This document shows positions 43,610 through 57,300 of a stretch of DNA of 64,000 nt, piece after piece. Origin of the DNA: Membranipora membranacea (Eukaryota; Bryozoa; Gymnolaemata; Cheilostomatida; Membraniporidae). Numbering within the stretch: the first letter of the stretch is position 1; each line of letters starts with the position of its first letter. Position numbers and translations under genes: made by a program. The stretch covers positions 20,395,387 through 20,459,386 of the forward strand of contig OU612069.1 of NCBI GenBank assembly GCA_914767715.1, in the 5' to 3' direction. The notes under the pieces are model-generated. The model was given only the letters and a program-made list of their open reading frames with translations, was not told the DNA's origin and ran no database searches.

Positions 43610-44950
43610 AAAGATAGGGAGTTAGGTCAGGTTATATCCTGTCTCTCTGATTCAACAATTAGTGATACAGTGATTTATTCAATGACTGTATCAAGGAGGG
43701 TAAATATCCAGATGTATGGAAATCGTGAGCAGTGGGTGGCTACGAAAGAAGCCAAATCTCTCGTTAAGACATCTTCAACAGGCTCGCCCCAGGGCTGTGT
43801 ATGGAGCCCAATCCTATTCTCAATTTATGTACAGGATATGCCGGTACCATCGATGGGTAACTATCAACTTATCAAATATGCAGATGATACAATCTTACTA
43901 GAGCTATGCTATCCTAATGTACCATCTACATTACCTGCTGCAGCAGAATGTCTAACCAGCTGGTTCAGCTCGCAAGATCTGCTCCTCAATGTCTCTAAGA
44001 CTAAAGAACTCATATTTACCAACATGAGAGACAACCGTGCATGTGATCCCCTGGTAATCAATGGCACAGTAGTTGAGCAGGTCGAGTCATTTGTATATTT
44101 AGGTACCACTGTTGACCACAAGTTGAGCTTTAAGGCACATTCTGAGGCAGTAATCAAGAAAGCTCGTAAGCGCCTGTTTATTATGAAGAAGTTGTCCTCT
44201 CTTGGTATTTCTACACCAATCAGAATGCGATGTTACTATAATTTCATTGAATGTGTTTTTATCACTGAATTAAATTCTTCTCATAGAATGGAAATAGTAT
44301 CATAGCGTTGTACAGTTAGGACACTAAACACAGAGACCCATCTGACTGTTATCTGATTGGCTGTCCCTAGTAGCATGAATAATTAGTCTGAGAAATTGTC
44401 TTGTTTACAAAATTGCAAACAGTAATTATACCCCTACAGTGTCGATGAGTTTGGGCATTTCTAGATCGCTACTAGGGACTGGCTATTTTTGCAAGCCCTT
44501 TGTTTTGCAAAAGAAAGCTAATGATGCTATTCCAGATATGGAATTCAATGGTTTTTATTTATCATCTATGTACATTATTTGGCCATATATCCAAAACATG
44601 TCGCAACTCCATTAATGATGTTATATCAACCGCTAGCTTTTTAGCTGACTGTGAAGTCCCATCTCTGTGCGAGGTTTTTACCAGAGTTTTTAAGAACCGT
44701 TGTCTTCGTATGTATGCAGCAGACAATGAGCCAATCTTAGCCCTAGCTACACTTCCATCAGGGCGCTACTGTAATATCAAATGTAGGATAGAGCTACGGA
44801 GACAATGCTTTAGAGCACAATGTGTGAAATTTTTAAACTCCGTTTTCTTCAAAAGATAATATTTTATAATGTGCGGACTTTTATATCACTAGTAACTTTT
44901 TAGCTCTACAAAACCAATATTTCTTAACCATAACGGCAGAGACAGAATAA
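43610..44950 (+). mobile_element. LINE-C 3' half, split by a MITE
   Basis: The frame at 43670-44262 encodes RT motifs: G-S-P-Q-G-C-V-W-S-P-I-L-F (motif B), I-K-Y-A-D-D-T-I-L-L (motif C) and F-V-Y-L-G-T-T-V-D, then an M-R-C-Y-Y-N-F-I-E tail. It breaks at 44263, where a 288-bp hAT-like MITE is inserted. The C-terminal tail resumes after it (44559-44860; L-P-S-G-R-Y-C-N-I). The 3' end is AATAAAGTATATATATATAG (about 44947). It is homologous to the fragments at 8230 and 12243. The 5' half is missing. It looks CR1/L2-like. Confidence 0.8.
44263..44550 (+). mobile_element. hAT-like MITE copy B, inside LINE-C
   Basis: 288 bp, ends CACTGAATTA and AATTCAATG, flanked by GTTTTTAT at 44255-44262 and 44551-44558. 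It interrupts the ORF2 frame of LINE-C, so it inserted after that LINE. Confidence 0.85.
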
Positions 44951-47039
44951 AGTATATATATATAGTGTGTTATGATGGCTTGTTACCCTTTCAAGGAAAT
45001 GCTTGTAACGATTAACATACAGTGTAATACTTAATTGAACAATCAGAAATTTTGTTAACTGTTACAGTACAATTAGGTCTATGGGTGTAATTGAGTAATT
45101 ACAATCGTTAAGGGCTAACCTCTCTGCTTGTGACACTCAAGCTTACAGCTTAATACTTTTACTATCAATGGTGTTGTTTCTATGTTAACATTTTGATACT
45201 AACTGTACTAATGCAAACACCTGCTAGCAAAGTACCATCTAAGAGGGAGAGAGCAAAATGCACAAGGTTTCATGTGCGACATAACTGACACCGCTGAGAA
45301 TGTTATAGTATAACATCAAAAGCTCCTTTAAATACAGGTAATTAATATATACCACTATTACATTAGTTCATTTAAAGAAGGAGGAAGCAATTCATTAATT
45401 TTTACGCCCAAATACAAATCAGCGTTGATATATGCTTCGAATTTCCTGCTTTGATATGCTTAGAGGCAGGAAAGTTTCTTCAAGCCAATGTGATTGGAAT
45501 ATAACTTGCTTCCTCACCTGGTAGTTTCATAGAAGATAGGCGTTCGTATTTGTAGGCCTATGTATCATTGTACACCATGCTCATTTCCAGCGCTCACATC
45601 ACTTCAGGAACACCTGAAAAGAAAGCGTTGAATACTTTAAAGTGCAGTAAAGGTGTTTGTGGATGGTTTACTAAAACTGTTTCTGTATCACTCTTATCTG
45701 CCTTATTTGGAGTTGCTCCTTCTTAAATGCCTAAGAAAGACTAGTCACATCAAAGCTATACGTTTGCATCGGTAAATCTGGTAAAATTAGCTCATAAATA
45801 CCAAATCTCATTGTAAACATTCATAAAAAACTCAAACTCTGAATTGGAATTTATGCGATTTCCTGCTCAATTTGAGTACTGATGGTATGATAATTCCTTT
45901 TTTCTTTCAAACTTGATATGGATATTGCAGCAAGGTTCTGCTGCCAGTAGCTCATAATTTGCCATAAGCTCAAAAAATATCATGTCACTTTTGTTCACTG
46001 TATTTTGTACGCTTGACCGAGTTGAGCTAACCGGGCAGTGTTAATTATCAATGTAGTAACAGTGTTACGGGATCAATCATATCCATCCCTTTTATCATAG
46101 GTTTGTGTCCGCCTCTTTCCTAGCTTCTCCCAGGTCAGTCTCACAAAATATCCTACATACTAACTGATGGTTGTTGGTGTGATATCTGTCAATGAGCTAG
46201 TTAGCTTGTGGTCGGTCACATCAGATGATATCAATAACTTTTTTTCAGAGTGTATTTAGAAAATAATCACTGTTTTAGGAGGAAATGTTGATTTGTCATG
46301 CCAGTAAGATGTTCTTGAGTATTGCGTCAGTACTGCTATATTTCTAATTTCTAGTCCAACAGTGTTCTTGTATATTTTATCGTATATGGTCTGCCTTTGT
46401 TAGTACTCTTTGTGTTGTATTTGTTTACAGCTTATGTGTCAAGTCTCTGGCAGCTGAATCTTGCGTTTCAATTATAACCTGAATGTCACTCTTTGGATTT
46501 AACTGAGCATGTAAATTGACTAACTGGGATTTTTCATTTGCAGGAGCACTTGATCTTAAAACCTTGAAGCAAACCCATAAAAGTTTCCAAAATATTGTCT
46601 ACACAGCCAGCAGTTATCACATAACTTGCCTTTGAAGCTGCACCACTGGCCAAATATGATCTGAAAACCTTTGGTCATATTTATAGGAAGCTTTTAAATG
46701 TTGTTAGAACAACTTTGTCAAGGCAAGTCACAGCCAGTCGCCCCATATGTTAACCAGCCCTACATAAATCAACAAATCCATATGGTCATAGAATGTCAGA
46801 GTTGTCTTCCTTATGTTATTGAATACACAACTCCTTACTGGGCCTTGGAAAACAAACCATTGTCATTCTGAATTAGTCTGCTAAAACCTTCCTCAATACA
46901 ATAGAACTTACTATCCTTTTGTCTATTTCTTTTGTTTCCTGTTGTTGACTTAACGCCATCTGGTGAGTGTTGTCAATGTCAATCACTTTCAGTTCCATCA
47001 CTTTCAAGGATAATTAGTTTATTTATTTCTAATATTAAG
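44951..47039. other. Intergenic, nothing recognised
   Basis: No supported exon or repeat family in about 2 kb. It should contain the promoter and probably the signal-peptide exon of gene 2, but I could not identify either. Confidence 0.4.
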
Positions 47040-47146
47040 TATGAAAACCTGAAAGCTGCACATGTTCCTCAAGAACTTATGGCAAAATATGAAAATAGTT
47101 GTCCAGTGCATTTCATGGATATATCTATCTACTATATTACATCTTT
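47040..47146 (+). CDS. Candidate N-terminal exon of gene 2
   Basis: An open stretch between ATATTAAG and a GTGAGA donor codes K-A-A-H-V-P-Q-E-L-M-A-K-Y-E-N-S-C. Its exit phase (2) fits the first firm exon at 48372. There is no homology evidence that I can state, and no signal peptide precedes it. Confidence 0.35.
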
Positions 47147-47854
47147 GTGAGAAAGCTGCTTCCTTTTGTAATAGGTAAGTACAGCAGTGTTGAGTGCAAT
47201 AGTGAATAGTGCAAGTTGCTTGACTTGTATAGTTTTACTCATCACTGAGAACATTGAGATAAGATTAGCTTGACACCTTTCAAAGCACAGGGTTTTTTGA
47301 GTAGCATTATCAAACAATGATTAATGATGATACCCTGTTATGAGAGTGACATGAATTAAGATTTGGTTGGAAGAATAGATTTACATGAAGTGATTGTGTG
47401 AAGAACTTGTGTTTTGATTGAACTTTAGATAGGCTTTATCTATACCTATAACCTGCACTACACTATTTGGAGCTATGCAGTTTATTCAAATGGCAGCAGG
47501 TTGCTCAATGAACTCCCAAAGCACATAGGTCAACTGACCTCTGCTTCTACTTTAGCGCCAGTCGGAATATGTGGTGAAAAACTGTTTCTATTGGGCTGAG
47601 CTAAGTTAGAGTCATTGACTGGGGGGTTTGCGACAATGGCAATGACTTGATAAGCGGCAGGGTATTTTTGTTGTCATTTTGTCTTCTATGCCTCATCATT
47701 GAATGAGTACTAGGCTTCGGTGGGTTCTTATGATGGTCCAGTATGATACTATAGCTGCACCTGAGTTTGTTATCTATTGTGCCACATTTAATTATTTTGT
47801 TTGACGTCCCGGAAAATCGATATCAAAGTATAGGTATAAGCTTTATTGATTGGG

Positions 47855-48000
47855 CGATGTTCTAGAGGTGGCAAGTGATACAGCCTCAGATCCTAATAGC
47901 AACTTCTGGGCATCATGCTCCGATCTTACTGATTGGGCTAACAACTTATGTTCAACCATCAGAGCTATTTGCAACTTCCCAAAAAGGAGAATGATTGTAT
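47855..48000 (+). other. Unplaced open segment upstream of gene 2
   Basis: TGTTCTAG then an open stretch coding D-P-N-S-N-F-W-A-S-C-S-D-L-T-D-W, ending at a GTAATG donor (about 48004). It is bounded like an exon, but its exit phase (1) does not fit the exon at 48372. It could be an alternative exon or chance. Confidence 0.25.
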
Positions 48001-48071
48001 TAGGTAATGACTATGCGTGCAAATATCTAATAGCCTACACAGCTTTACTTTGTTATCAATGAGCTGCTAAG

Positions 48072-48106
48072 TCCAATCCCCCCATCCCCCCATCCCCCCA
48101 TCCCTA
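48072..48106. repeat. CCCCCCAT short tandem repeat
   Basis: About four units of CCCCCCAT/CCCCCATC. It is followed directly by CCCTAGTAGCAT, a sequence also found inside the hAT-like MITE, so a fragment of that element may be attached. Confidence 0.75.
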
Positions 48107-48371
48107 GTAGCATTTTTTTTAACCTGGTTAACTTGAAACATGTACCCCTGGCCTTTCATAATATGGTCATAGTCCATCCCTGATAACAGGATTAGCATAG
48201 CACTTGGTCACTAACATCAATCAGCGTTGGTTTACAGATCTTAAAGTCATGTAGGCCTAATACCTGTATAGGCCACCTTGATGGTAGCAGTCATTGAGGC
48301 CAAACATATTATAACCCAGGTAATCAAAGAGGATAGCCTGATTAATTTTTCTACAATGCTCTTTATTTTAG

Positions 48372-51300
48372 ACCAACACTTACCCACTTCGCACGTTCTA
48401 AAGCCCGAGATGATAAAGGAGAACCCTCACTTGAGCTGCTGCCCATCGAAACACATTCAAACTCAGAGGTGAGATAACAACTAAATCCTCCTGTAATATT
48501 TCTGCGCCTAACTCTAAACTATTTGTCAACTAGACCGGTATTTCCATGAGACACTTCAAAGATTGCCTACTGATCGTTCCTTAATGAGATGACCAAGACC
48601 AGTCAGTGGTCTCATCTTAAAATCGTCGCTGGGTTTAGGACATAGGCCTGTACATCTTCTGATGGAACAAGCATTCTGAGTGAAGTGATTGCGATGATAA
48701 TGCTCCTTAATCCTCACTCATTCTAATTGAATTAGGCCCATGAGTATAAAATCCTAGTATATAAAACAGGCGAATTGTTTAATTAATTATTTAATGATGC
48801 TGCAAAGGACTATGGCACAGAGCTACTGCAGTCCTTTGCATTGGAATCGTACTTCTTAACACCCAGATGTCTTGCACAAAAACTGAATTGGTTTAATATT
48901 TAATGTGTGGATAAAAATGCTATTCATTTTTTTGTATGCTGCACAGCATTCATCGGATGAGCACCGTCGTAATTGGTTACTCCTCAATTCAGCGAAACTG
49001 ATTTAATTACCTTCCAACTATTCTTTATGCCTAAAGTTGCGATTGTTTGTTTGCAGTATGAAGATGTGCTCCATTTATTCAATGTTCCAGTCCTCGTCAA
49101 AGACCCGTGTCACCAAGATAAACTGGCTTATGCCGTCACCAGGTAGATATCTTTGGGTCAACAGAACACTTTGCTCTATGAGCCATTCGTAATTGATGCT
49201 GGCTTTCAACAACAAAAAATCCATACAATTGAAATCAATAACTAGTGAAATTGACATAGAATCTTTGACGCAGATTAATGGACAGATAATAATTTCTCCA
49301 CTTTCGGTTTGCCACCATTTGCAGCATCCGCTTTAATTTCCTGGTATTGTAACATCAACAAGAGGCACTTATGTGATGGGTAGACGAGTCACTTATTTAT
49401 GTACTGAAACTCTTCCTGTAATGCTGGTAGTGATATTTTGTCATAAATCGCCCCTTGATGAGAGGGTGGTTGACGATGCAATGTTATCTATCCAGGCAAC
49501 TTTTAGGGTCTTGTAATCTTATTTCTAAGAGTTGTCCACCTTTATTGTAGAGACATATAGCTTTTAAACTTCTTCCCAGTATGCATTCTCTAACATTTTA
49601 TTTTATTATAGCGGCGAACTTGAGGGAAAGGTAGTGTTCACCACAGATAAGTTTACAGGCAAATCATCTACTTTATATGTCAAGAGAGGTCTTTTTAAAG
49701 TGAGTGTGGGCTTGAATTTATTACTTGTTTTAGTATCGAACTGTTTAGCTACATTGAATGCAGAGGCTTTATCTTTGAGCACCATCAGATGTTACATTTG
49801 TGCCCATGAATGACCACTAAGATAACCTGTTAATTTTGTACAATGTGATCATCTACCCACTTATAAAAGCTGTGTTTAGCTGGGCTTTGTTTAAAAAAGT
49901 CAATACAGTGTTGTGTACCACTTGACTAATACTGATACTTATTTATGGCACACGCCAAACTTGACTTCTTTGTACGTCCATTGAACAGTGTTTCAATACA
50001 CACAGTCAAAAATTGTAAATAGTTATTTCATGTGGATGTGCAGAATTCACCTACTTTGTCAAAGTCTCCCCATAACATTGGGAGCTTTACATAAATCAAC
50101 TTTGCATTTCTTGGCTGGAATTCCACAATTTCAATATGTTTCTATAAAATAATCCAATAATCCAATTTTAGAATCCACCTGTTTTGACATCGATGGTTTT
50201 CCTGGATAATGGAGATCTACTAACAGTAATAAATCATGAGCTCACAGTATTTGATTTTGACACATTCCATCACAATAAAACTAAAACAGGTAGGTTGTCT
50301 CTCCTGATGTAGTTGGGTAGGATGATCCGTCTTGGTAGGCTTTACCATTTGCTCCCAGGTTTCCTGATTTGAACTATAGTTAAATTTCAAGATAAAAATC
50401 CTCAAACTGGTAGGAGACTATCCTCCATACAATGTAGGCCTTATGAGCACAACCAGCCAATACAATCATCTGCTACTTTTAGCCAAAGTACCAGCCAACT
50501 GTCAAAAATAACTCACATCTGTAACAACAGAGTTGCCTCAAGAAAATGGTACTCAATTCTCATGCTTGTAACTGCTGAACAGGCTCATGATTACTAAGAC
50601 TATTTTGTATATTGTCAGGTATTGGAGAGAAAGGAAAACTAGATACAGTGAGTGTACACTTGTGCTGTGGGCTGGATATAGATTGGTGCCATGCTCTGTC
50701 TGATGTGACACTGTTTTATAAGTCCAACTCTCCAATCACAACATTTTACTACTCTACAGATAGAGGGAGGAATTTTCAGTCCTCCTTGCTATCTAAAGAT
50801 AAACAGCAGGTGAGACCATTGACTCATTTTGAAACAAAAATAGGATTTATTTTCACTGTCATATATATAATAATAAAAATAATATATAATATATATAAAA
50901 TGATATTGCTGTCCGTCAATATTGCTCCTTGGTTTGGATATTCAGTCAGTGTTTTCTATAGCAATTTGTGACGTCAAATTTTGGAGCATATGGGCAAAGC
51001 TCTCGCACACGTCCTAAGTCATCTGTTGGCCTACAAATTGATCACTTACACTGTTGAATGACGACTTTTAATAGGCTTGTCGTGTAGCCTGGTGATTGAC
51101 AGTTATATTTATTCACCTGCTTCAGGAGAGGCTGACCTTGCCCTTTGTAATGGGAAAACCAAAGCAGCAATATTGCATACAAGTTATTTAGTTGTGTTTA
51201 TGCCGCAAATTAACCGGCTGGCTACTCAACCACTGTTTTTATTTTGATGATATGAGCTAGCATTGAATGCACCAATCAATCGGCACTTCCTGACAACATC

Positions 51301-54300
51301 ACAAAGCCCTATTATTTCGGTGCTTCATTGATAGCTTTACACTATTTAGTTATCTGGGAAGATTGACTGATGATTATGATCCCATCGTTTGAATGATGTT
51401 TCTGATTTGTTTTTAGTATGAAATATTATCCTCAACAGTGATGGGTTCTGACCTGGTTGCAGTTTTTCTAGTCAGAAGTCAGAGTAAAAACCAGGTAAGT
51501 GAGTATCTGGGTGTTATTGTTTTTAAATTAGATTAGATTAACTCTGACCACAATAACAGGAGGCGATGGAGTAGACACATCAGATGGTCCATGGGTCTAG
51601 AACAATCAGCTGAAACTCCCCGTCAACAAACCCATTTATAGCACACTAACATCTACTATAAAAGGAGTTTCTGAACCGAGATTTTGAGGAATGAAGCGTT
51701 AGCAGGAAAATAAACAAAAATAACTTATACAAAAAAAATTAGTGCTATCTAACTTTGAATCACCTCAAAACTCTTGCTATATTTCTGAGTTCCATCGTAA
51801 TGACTAAAATTAACCCTGCCTTGTATCTCTGTAGATAATGATTATAGCACATCCACTAAATCAACATAGACATTTTCATCTGACGCGAAAAGGGCTGGAC
51901 CTTTACAGCGAAATATTGCATGATCTTAGTAGCACAGCTTACAATTATACGGGAATGGCCCAGCTCTACTCTGGCTTCTCATCATTCATATTGTGGGACC
52001 ATCAAAATATATATTACAGGGCTCAATTGAGTAAGTACATATTATAGAGCTCAATTAATTGAGCGTTTGCATGTATATTTTTACCTTTCCGTACTGAGAT
52101 CGGCCTCTGGTGGCTGAATTATTTATTTTATTGGCCAATTTCATGGAGCTATGGGCCTAGTAGAGTAGGCACACATCAACATAAATTTAAGTATGTCAAT
52201 AATTGGTGTGTTGTTTTTGCAAGCGTGTGGTCAACAGTATAACTAAGAATATTTGGCAGCTGAGCTTCCAAAGAGAAATTGTGTCATTGTCATAATATTG
52301 AATTGAGAAAGAATGGGTCATAGTATCAAGTTTCCCCATCTTTTTTAAATTTGAGAAACAAGTATTGTATTATATTACCTTGCTATTACCACCTCACCTC
52401 CTGTTGCTAAGTCTTCAAGTTTCGGATGTTCTTTAATAGTTTAGAGTTTTCCCCGTCAAACAACTCTAGAGACAATTGCTAGCTCCTTCTAGGGAGAGAT
52501 TCAAGCCAAACATATTTGGCTTCGGTTGTAAACTATCGTAACTTAGTATTTCACTGTAAAATTGTCATCGGTCTTGTTTGGAGTTATCTACTCTTTGTAC
52601 CGGTTGTGTCGTGTACTGTTTAAGGACATGTGCACTAGTATTTTAGTTTCTGGCTAACTCATGGGTTGTTTGCTCTTGACTTTGCTCAAAACAATCCTAA
52701 TATAGAGACCAAAATACGATCCCATATCATTCAGCAGTCAATCAACTAGAAGGCATCTAGAGGAGATAGAACAATGAAAGCGATGACAAACACAGTGATC
52801 AGAGTAGGAATACAAAGCCCCAGTGTTTGCCAACCCAGGATGAAAAGGCCGTGCTCCTTGACACTGTAAATAATTGATAATTATGTCAATGATTCCTCTG
52901 TGTTTCCTTACAGCGGGGAACAACTCCGATTTAACACTGTATCATACTGTTGGATCTAGTATCTTACAGCCAGATGAATACATACGCCATATTGACTCAA
53001 GTGAGTATCATTATAATTGAAAGCAGTGGAAATTTGTGTGATAATCGAACCATCATGGTACAGAAACTCAGGTCTGGTTGCAATACAAATTTTGTCAAGC
53101 CCTGTCATAATATTCTTGATCATGGAATACAATTCAATAACCTTAACCGACCCTTATAAAGATCATGTAGATCTTACGTGGAGGGGCTGGGGCTTTCAAT
53201 CAAAATATGGAAGCTGGTTATTCCTTGTTGAGATGAAAGCGACCTGCCTGGAGTCTCATTCTCATAGTGATTGTGATGATTTGACTCAAAAAGACTCCCT
53301 ATTTTCTAATTGGAATAACCGGCGTATACCCTGAACTTTGTACAAAAAACAAAGATGGTATGATATTGGGCCACGCTATCATTGACTAGTCTTGCTTCTG
53401 CTAGCGAAAATGAAGATAATGCGATCGATAAAATAACACATCTCACATAACCTTTGCTCTTTATTCAGATTCAGTTGGAGAGTTTATAATGACCACATCA
53501 CACAACAGATTGTTATACGGTAGAGAAGCCATCACAACAGAAGCTTCTTTTGTAAGTACCTGACCACACACTGATTCTAAGGTATACCAATCCTACTAGT
53601 ATGCAGATCTCAAATTGATATACTACGAATGTTAACAGAGCTTCCACAAGAAGGAATTTGGTGTGATCACACAGGATCAAAACCCAGCATATGGAGTGCA
53701 CACAAGAACTTAGATTTAATTACTCTAACAATAACACATATATAGCAGTGTAGACTTGGTGTCACTTGATCATGCAGGGATCTCCAGTTATGAGACTATT
53801 AGTTGGATCTTGATAGCTTTGGACTGTCTGAACAGGGCACAGTCTCGGGAAAAAATATGGTAATATTCGATTTTAAAATAGTTAGACCGACAGATGCTCC
53901 AACAGCTTCAACTGTTATTTTGAAGCAACAATCGGTGCGAGAAAGGAGTGCAACGTGAATTAAGTACAAGCAAGCAACTTCAAGCGTCTGTCAGATTTTA
54001 TCTTTTCACATTTTTGAAATTCAAATAGTACACTGTATACTACTTAACTGCAATAAAGATACGTCACAAATTTGTGCCTATCTTTGAAATGCTATTGTGA
54101 AAACTAACTCCACAATTGTATTGTATTTTTATAATTTTAGATACCAAATGTATCAGAAATGATCCCCAACACATCAGATGTTATAGCTACTTTTGATAAT
54201 GTAGCTGGGGAGGCGTTGCTAGTATCTCCTGCATCGCTTGACGAACAAGTTGATAACTCTCTGGCCATGGTGTATACTAAATATATACATATAGGCAGCT

Positions 54301-54332
54301 ACTTGCTAAAACTTGATCTCCCACAATGCCCT
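48372..54332 (+). CDS. Gene 2, N-terminal and beta-propeller part (10 exons)
   Basis: The exons code strand-rich sequence with repeated blade-like patterns: V-V-F-T-T-D-K-F, M-V-F-L-D-N-G-D-L-L-T-V-I-N, L-F-Y-K-S-N-S-P-I-T-T-F-Y-Y-S-T-D-R-G-R-N-F, and E-F-I-M-T-T-S-H-N-R-L-L-Y-G-R-E-A. Two cysteine clusters (C-C-G-L-D-I-D-W-C at about 50670) recall the disulfide-bonded loops of the family. In solved CatSper structures this region is a seven-bladed propeller. All joins keep phase (2, 0, 2, 0, 1, 0, 0, 1, 1, 0 at exon starts). Confidence 0.75.
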
Positions 54333-57300
54333 GTAAGTAGTTACTAAGTTAGCGCTTTCCACAATGACCTTCATTACAACTATTCACATTATCCCTCTGT
54401 AAAATTCCCATAATGCACTGTGAGATTCCTTCACGCCGTTCAATAACGCTCGTAGAATAAGGCTCAAACCTCATCGTTTTTGAGCATCTGCTAGACTGAA
54501 ATTTGGAGATTCGGATTTACAGTGATGTAGGTAGGTGGTTTGGCACAAACCCGCTGATGTATGTTATTACATTACAAATTTTTCTACTCTTTGTATCAGC
54601 TGTCTTGTGTAGTGTTAAAAAAATGTGCACTTTTTTGGCTGCTTTTCTGGTTTTCTCATAAAATATATGTCCTTGGCTTTTCTCAATTTTAATTGACTGT
54701 TAACCATGATGTCTAGATAGAAACCAAATTGTCAGTCAGCAGTAAAGTGCACTACTGGCACGTAGAGTAGATAACTCCATACAAATTATATCCAACACAA
54801 TATTTGGTTTGAATCAAAGGCTAAGCATTGTGTAAACCATTACACTAAAGGGTGCAATATGCCAATGTTAGTTGTTAACCTGAGAAGGCAACTTCTAAAT
54901 CAGAAATTTTTACTTTCTTTGCCTCATGGACCCATTTCTTAAGATGGACATTGATGCAGTATTTTGATTGGTCGATAATCCATAAGGTGACAGTTTTCTG
55001 TTGCGCCTTCTTAAACCATTGCTGCCACAACTCTCTATTTAAGCTTTTTGACAGGTGGCTCTGCTGGGCAAAGCCCAGCTGTGGCAGCAGTGGTTTAATA
55101 AGCGAATTATAACACATTATCTCATAATAATATCTGCTAATCTTTCTAATTATTGTGTAATTCGTAGTTGAGATCGTCAATTCATGTATGGCAATCTATG
55201 ACACAGGAAACACAATTTTCTTAACGACCTTGCCCATGGTTAATACATTACATACCATGACTTTAGTTAAGCCTGCGTGGTTTAGCAATAAATTTGTTTT
55301 CTTCTAGTACCAACAAATACAAGGAGAGAAGTTAAAATCACATCATTTATTAGACATACATGACATTATAGAGTTTGATACTGTGATTAGAACTACCAGC
55401 TTGATGGATTTCTCCATACTTGTAAGTACTGTAATCACTGAATTAGATTCTTCTCTTAGAATGGAAATGGTATCATAGCGTTATACTGTTAGGACACTAA
55501 ACACAGGGACCCATCTGACTGTTATATGATTGGCTGTCCCTAGTAGCATGAATAATTAGCCTGAGAAATTGTCTTGTTTACAAAATTGCAAACAGTAATT
55601 ATACCCCTACAGTTTCGATGATTAGGGCATTTCTAGATTGCTACTAGGGACTGGCTATTTCTGCAAGCCCTTTGTTTCGCAAAAGAAAGCTCATGATGCT
55701 ATTCCAGATATGGAATTTAATGACTGTAATCATTGATATGGATGATAGGAAGTTTAAATGGTGCGCAATAAACTAAGTTTGATCCAAGTTACCTCTGTAT
55801 GGAGTTGCTCCCCCTTGAGCCATCAGCTGGCGGATAGAATGGAAGCAACTCGAAACATTATACTATAGTATCAATCCTGATTTGACGTACGCTCATGTAT
55901 GATTCATATGTGTGTGTATGGAACCTGTGTCTATGTGCGATTCCTATGTCTGTGCATTGTACCCGCGTCTATGTGTGATTTCATGTCTGTGTGTAATATT
56001 CGTGTCTATGTGAAATGCCTATATCTGTGTATGGTTACCATGCCTATTCATGATAACTATGTCTGTGCATGGTACCTGTGTCTATGTGTGACAAGTAAAT
56101 CTGTGTTTTGACATATGTATATGTATGATACATAAGTCTATATATGATGTACTTTTAATTATACAGACAGAAGTGACTGAAGGAAGTTCCATGACTCTAA
56201 CCAATACCAGGCTCATTATGGTGTCTGACGATCCAGGAGTTGTCACTATTAAAATGGTTAGTTTGATCTGCATGTCTCTAAACGATCAACACCACTTCAC
56301 ATGTACCGTAGTTTGAGTGCTCAAACTCTGCTCGGGTTGCTGGCAGCGGCATTCCGTTATCAACCCCCCCCCCCCCCGCAGGTTTTAAGCACTTGAACTA
56401 TAACTAATGGTCTTTTATTTTGGCCTACCTTTATTTAACAAACCTGAGTAACTAATCAGGATTCTAGCGCGTTGATTCCAAAACTGGAAGACCTGGAAGA
56501 CGATATTTATTAGATATTTATTACAATCATTCAATTTCTTTTCGTCTCTGTAGCAAATCATCAAAATATTAAACTAAATTGAATTGAATTATTTGGCGGT
56601 ACTGTCACATAGTTGGTGACTAGTGTTGTTCTTAAAGTATGTTGCTTTGCTACACAGAAAACTGTAGGAGTGCTATCACATATAGCGTATCAAGGCCATG
56701 CTCTGTCAGAGCATGTGTATCCTCAGGAAATCACAAAAGAGTCAGGGGTACGCCTTGTGTCCACATCAAGCAGTCTCACATGTTTAGATCCAGCGCAGCG
56801 TGTGTCACATATCAGCTTTGGCTGTCCAGCAGAGAAACATATCGTAGCCAACAGGTGGGTAATGTCTACAGTGATTGTGCAAGAGTAAGGTCTATGTTAT
56901 CATTTTTCAGTTCAGTAGGTATACTACTCATGAACAGCCTGTTGCCCAGTGACAGCTGAGAATCACTCAGAGATGAGATGAGAAGGTATTTAAAGGTTCC
57001 AGTTTTTTTTTTTATATTCAAAATCAAATTTGAGTGAAAATCTGTTGAAACTGGGCCACATGATCTTTATGAACCAAGAGCAGATTATGAATGAGAACTA
57101 AGATTTATACCAAAAACCTGATGCTCTCACAATCACCTTAAGAGTAGGTCACTGTTTCAGTTTGAGAATTAGATTTCTGGGTTCTGAGATCATAAAGAGA
57201 GTGATTTCATGCTCGGGAGTGCACAATGAAGTGATGAAAATAACTCAACTTCATGAACATAGTGACATCATAAATGCAGGGAATGACAGTAACCTTCCCT

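Noticed and set aside
45240-46900. Signal-peptide exon of gene 2
   Set aside because: I looked for an ATG with a hydrophobic core and a donor of suitable phase, and found none that was convincing.
55899-56111. A 70-codon Cys/Val-rich ORF
   Set aside because: It is produced by the minisatellite; the repeat unit creates the pseudo-periodic protein.
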